A stretch of DNA of 44,553 nucleotides from contig DKIV01000007.1 of assembly GCA_002454425.1 (NCBI GenBank), positions 85,203 through 129,755 on the forward strand. The letters are read 5' to 3'. The notes below the pieces were generated by a model, which was not told where the DNA came from, ran no database searches, and saw nothing but the letters and a program-made list of their open reading frames with translations. Origin of the DNA: Sphingobacteriaceae bacterium UBA6709. Its GTDB lineage: Bacteria; Bacteroidota; Bacteroidia; Sphingobacteriales; Sphingobacteriaceae. Positions 42,314-44,553 of this stretch are shown here, one piece after another (within the stretch, counting starts at the first letter, position 1; each line of letters opens with the position of its first letter). Position numbers and translations under genes: made by a program.

Positions 42314-43084
42314 TCAAGCGCCTTTTCTTGGTTTAAGGCTCGCCATCAATTGATCATAAAGATCATCGCTCGATTTCTTTTCAGGCTTAAGTTTCCTGAT
42401 AACGGGCTTTTTACCTTTTGCCTTGGCTTTTATAATCTTCAACAGCTCGTTATGATAGGAATCTTTGAATGCCGAAATGTCAAACTTATCAGAATATTGA
42501 TTGATAAGATTCAAGCCAAGGTCGAGTTCCTTGCGAGAGATATCACCATCAGCAGGAAGCAGCAACTCCTCTGTATCGCGAATTTCTTCGGCGAAGCGAA
42601 TTTTAGTAATTACGAGGGCTTTATCCATTGGATGAATGATGCAGAGATTCTCGGTACTTCGCAGCACGAAGCGAGCTAATCCAGCCTTCCTGGATTTAAG
42701 CAATGCCGCCCGCAACAGGGCGTAAGCTTTCTTACCCGCAGCTTCCGGCTCGGCATAATAAGATGTTTCATAGAAAATAGGAGCTATCTGCGTAATATCT
42801 ACGAAATTCTCAATCTCTATCATCTTCGTCTTCTTAGGACTAGCAGCTTCAAAATCTTCATCTTCCAAAATCACATAGTCATCTTTGAGGAGGTATCCTT
42901 TGACGATCTTGTCAAAGGGCACCTCCTTATGCGTCTGCTCGTTAACGCGTTGAAACCTGATCTTCGCATGATCCCGTCCGTCAAGCATATCCAGATCGAG
43001 CGCGCTGTTTTGCACCGCCGAATAAAGCTTTATCGGAATATTTACCAGTCCGAAACCTAACGATCCCTTCCAGATTGACCTCAT
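42314..43084 (-). CDS. ku: Prokaryotic Ku DNA-end-binding protein
   Basis: The 256-residue single-domain Ku opens with the family signature MRSIWKGSLGFGLVNIPIKLYSA. The beta-barrel core follows (EVPFDKIVKGYLLKDDYVILEDEDF, IEIENFVDITQIAPIFYETSYY, ALLKSRKAGLARFVLRSTENLCII), and a basic C-terminal tail (KAKGKKPVIRKLKPEKK) is thought to help DNA binding and ligase contact. It forms a ring on double-strand breaks for non-homologous end joining. The usual partner LigD is not in the window. Its ATG overlaps the stop of the upstream DUF2383 gene as ATGA (43081-43084), so the two are co-translated. Confidence 0.95.
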   Translation of the reverse strand: MRSIWKGSLGFGLVNIPIKLYSAVQNSALDLDMLDGRDHAKIRFQRVNEQTHKEVPFDKIVKGYLLKDDYVILEDEDFEAASPKKTKMIEIENFVDITQIAPIFYETSYYAEPEAAGKKAYALLRAALLKSRKAGLARFVLRSTENLCIIHPMDKALVITKIRFAEEIRDTEELLLPADGDISRKELDLGLNLINQYSDKFDISAFKDSYHNELLKIIKAKAKGKKPVIRKLKPEKKSSDDLYDQLMASLKPRKGA

Positions 43085-43551
43085 AGCTCATTACTTTGTT
43101 TAAACATCGCAAAATAGCGATCGTCAAGCTCCCTGAAAACTTCGTTTACACGCAGACGCAGATCCATGAGAAAGAGCTTCAGCGACTCCTCATAGAGCAA
43201 TTCTCCCTGTAGCGCATCGTCAAAAGCCTCCAGAAGGGCTCTGTCGCCATTTCGGCAACTTTCAAGCACCACCTGATCATCCTTGTCGGTCAAGCTTGTT
43301 TTTAGCTCCATCCACGAGCGATGTAAAAGAGCTTTAAAATCTTTATCGTCAGCCTCAGAGAGATTAGTATCATCAGCTTTGAGGCGGTTTTCTATACGCT
43401 GAGCCATCCATCGGCGTTCATCAGCAACATGGCGCGCAAGCGCCTTTAAATCATCAGCTTGTATTTTTTCTGCAGCAAGTTCATATCCTTTAATGCTGTC
43501 GACAATTAATGTATGCAACTTCTTCAGATCATTAACATGTACGTCTTTCAT
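43081..43551 (-). CDS. DUF2383 / PA2169-type four-helix-bundle protein
   Basis: The 156-residue, fully helical protein matches the DUF2383 pattern: LKKLHTLIVDSIKGYELAAEKI at the N-terminus, LHRSWMELKTSLTDKDDQVVLESCRNGDRALLEAFDDAL in the middle. Ferritin-like bundle folds are known for the family, but the classical di-iron ExxH set is not clear here. Relatives are often stress-induced. Its stop overlaps the Ku start, which places it as the first gene of a two-gene unit that could be a stress or stationary-phase DNA-repair operon. Confidence 0.82.
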   Translation of the reverse strand: MKDVHVNDLKKLHTLIVDSIKGYELAAEKIQADDLKALARHVADERRWMAQRIENRLKADDTNLSEADDKDFKALLHRSWMELKTSLTDKDDQVVLESCRNGDRALLEAFDDALQGELLYEESLKLFLMDLRLRVNEVFRELDDRYFAMFKQSNEL

Positions 43552-43733
43552 AGATATTAGTATTAGTTTAATTATCTAAACGACAAGGCTTTCAAATGGT
43601 TTTAAATTTCAGGAGGGGAGAGGCTTCTATACAAAGCAGAACGCAAACTGAATCTGCTTGCTGAGCATTCTTTTCAGGATGAGAAATTGATTGTCGTTGA
43701 GTTCTCTGGTTATGAGTTGAATTTAAATCAGTC

Positions 43734-43796
43734 AGATATTTATTGCCGCAGGCAAAAGCACGTTTGTATGCTTTTTGCCCGCGGCAATAAATATCT
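43734..43796. repeat. Long near-perfect inverted repeat
   Basis: The arm 43734-43759 begins AGATATTTATTGCCGC and the arm 43770-43796 ends with its exact complement. The two pair over about 25 bp with one A/C mismatch and one extra T, around a 10-base loop. A weaker outer match continues on both sides (AAATCAGTC before, GACCGATT after, with a 15-base interruption). No T-tract follows, so it is not an ordinary terminator. Confidence 0.85.
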
Positions 43797-43939
43797 AAAA
43801 TCCCTCAATCTGACCGATTGCAGTTTCAAATACCCGCGACAAAATGAATGCCTTAGAAATTCCCGACTTAATGAGATGGTGCCGAAAATAATTATTAAAA
43901 ATATAAGTGCACCTAAATTAATATTGCAGATCAGTTCCT

Positions 43940-44062
43940 GATACATTTCAATCCAAGCTTAATTTCGCAGCTAAGCACAAACACAAAGCTGTTACTGATA
44001 CATCTCAGGCAAGCTCAATTTCGCAGCTAAGCCACACCACAAAATCGTAGGCCCCGATACAT
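43940..44062. repeat. Direct repeat, two units of 57 and 59 bp plus a partial third
   Basis: GATACAT occurs at 43940, 43997 and 44056. Each of the first two copies is followed by CAAGCT-y-AATTTCGCAGC-TAAGC and then a CACA-rich stretch. The third copy keeps only the beginning. Confidence 0.75.
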
Positions 44063-44325
44063 TCTTGCAGTACATCACACGCTGCCTGTACATCGCACGT
44101 TGCAAAGCTGCAACACGATGCATCGTTCGAATAATCATAACGAGCAGGAAGGGGCTAATCCAAAATACCTATTTAACATAATGCTAATTATCTAAACATT
44201 ATCAACAAAAGGAAATTCGTGTAATCCAGTTAAATTAGCCTCATTTAAAAGTAGAAAATTTAAACTTTAAGTATAGTCGCTAAGTCGTGCAAAAAGAAAT
44301 TCCATTTAAGAATTTCAAGATAAGT

Positions 44326-44457
44326 GCATTAAATTTGATTCCAACGTTTGTTAAATAAATTTTGTAATTCTTTATGACATATAGCATCTCCGCATTAAAA
44401 AGAATTCCAATGATTGTTAAATAAATTTCGTAGTTCTTTATAACGCACCGTGCAGTC
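44326..44457. repeat. Tandem repeat, two units of 66 bp
   Basis: GCATTAAA opens both units (44326 and 44392). ATTCCAA (44338, 44404), TTGTTAAATAAATTT and TTCTTTAT recur at the same offset. The two copies differ at scattered single bases, and the similarity fades toward the end of the second unit. Confidence 0.75.
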
Positions 44458-44553
44458 GCTTTTTCGCCCTGCCTGATATTCAGCTCGGCATCGCTTACTC
44501 CATCGCAGATCCCTGCTACCTACCTGTTCCGAGTCTGACTCGAGACTGCTTCG

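Larger units (their letters stand above)
43552..44553. other. Gene-free, repeat-rich right end of the window
   Basis: I see no gene in the last 1 kb. It contains one long inverted repeat (43734-43796), a 57-59 bp direct repeat (43940-44062), a 66-bp tandem repeat (44326-44457) and a terminal block that resembles the start of the window in inverted orientation. The short open frames here (for example 43687-43941) run across the inverted repeat and have no protein features. Confidence 0.6.

Noticed and set aside
43687..43946. Open frames on both strands across 43687-43946
   Set aside because: They are created by the inverted repeat at 43734-43796, which reads open on both strands.

Overview
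The window looks like chromosomal DNA of a Bacteroidota, most likely a member of the Sphingobacteriaceae (Pedobacter/Mucilaginibacter-like). This is inferred from protein style (DUF2911, a 665-residue urocanate hydratase, SCO/cytochrome c lipoproteins, a Bacteroidota-style RNase P RNA) and from repeated TAnnTTTG promoter boxes, the -7 element of the Bacteroidota primary sigma factor. Two promoters also carry a TTTG -33 element at exactly 19 bp spacing. Most of the window is compact and ordinary housekeeping or catabolic DNA. Only the two ends (about 1-640 and 43,560-44,553) lack genes and hold repeats.

Layout. 698-5324 (minus): MarC-family membrane protein, an APC amino-acid permease and a membrane pyrophosphatase, each with its own promoter. 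5603-7536 (plus): the two-gene agmatine-to-putrescine unit aguB-aguA. 7575-7657: a canonical promoter followed almost at once by an intrinsic terminator. 7765-11103: a SWIM-SNF2 helicase. 11268-11338: tRNA-Gln(CTG). 11692-15386: class Ib ribonucleotide reductase operon (thioredoxin-like protein, nrdI, nrdE, nrdF) behind a 310-bp leader with two inverted DnaA-box-like sequences. 15447-23336: a LysR regulator divergent from a complete hutH-I-U-G-F operon that takes histidine to glutamate plus formate. 23399-24763: a SAM-I riboswitch in front of a cysteine desulfurase. 24798-27218 (minus): folB, RNase P RNA, cytochrome c, SCO-type copper chaperone and a thioesterase. 27348-31241: Hsp20, an uncharacterised conserved cytosolic protein, an AlbA_2 ATP-binding protein, a DUF4442 protein and a DUF2911 protein.

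31401-36648 holds a secreted PIG-L deacetylase, an unlisted 33-residue membrane microprotein, a sodium:solute symporter with a long soluble insertion, and hemF. The last three overlap by 4 and 11 bases and look translationally coupled. 36759-41965: gyrA followed by two paralogous periplasmic TPR proteins. 42314-43551 (minus): a DUF2383 four-helix protein overlapping a Ku DNA-end-binding protein.

No prophage, CRISPR, toxin-antitoxin or obvious defence island is visible. The observations most worth following are the SAM riboswitch on a cysteine desulfurase, the microprotein-symporter-hemF unit, the promoter/terminator pair at 7575-7657, the regulatory dyads before nrd and hut, the DUF2383-Ku pair, and the repeats in the right-hand 1 kb. 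All functional calls rest on reading motifs by eye; no database search was run.
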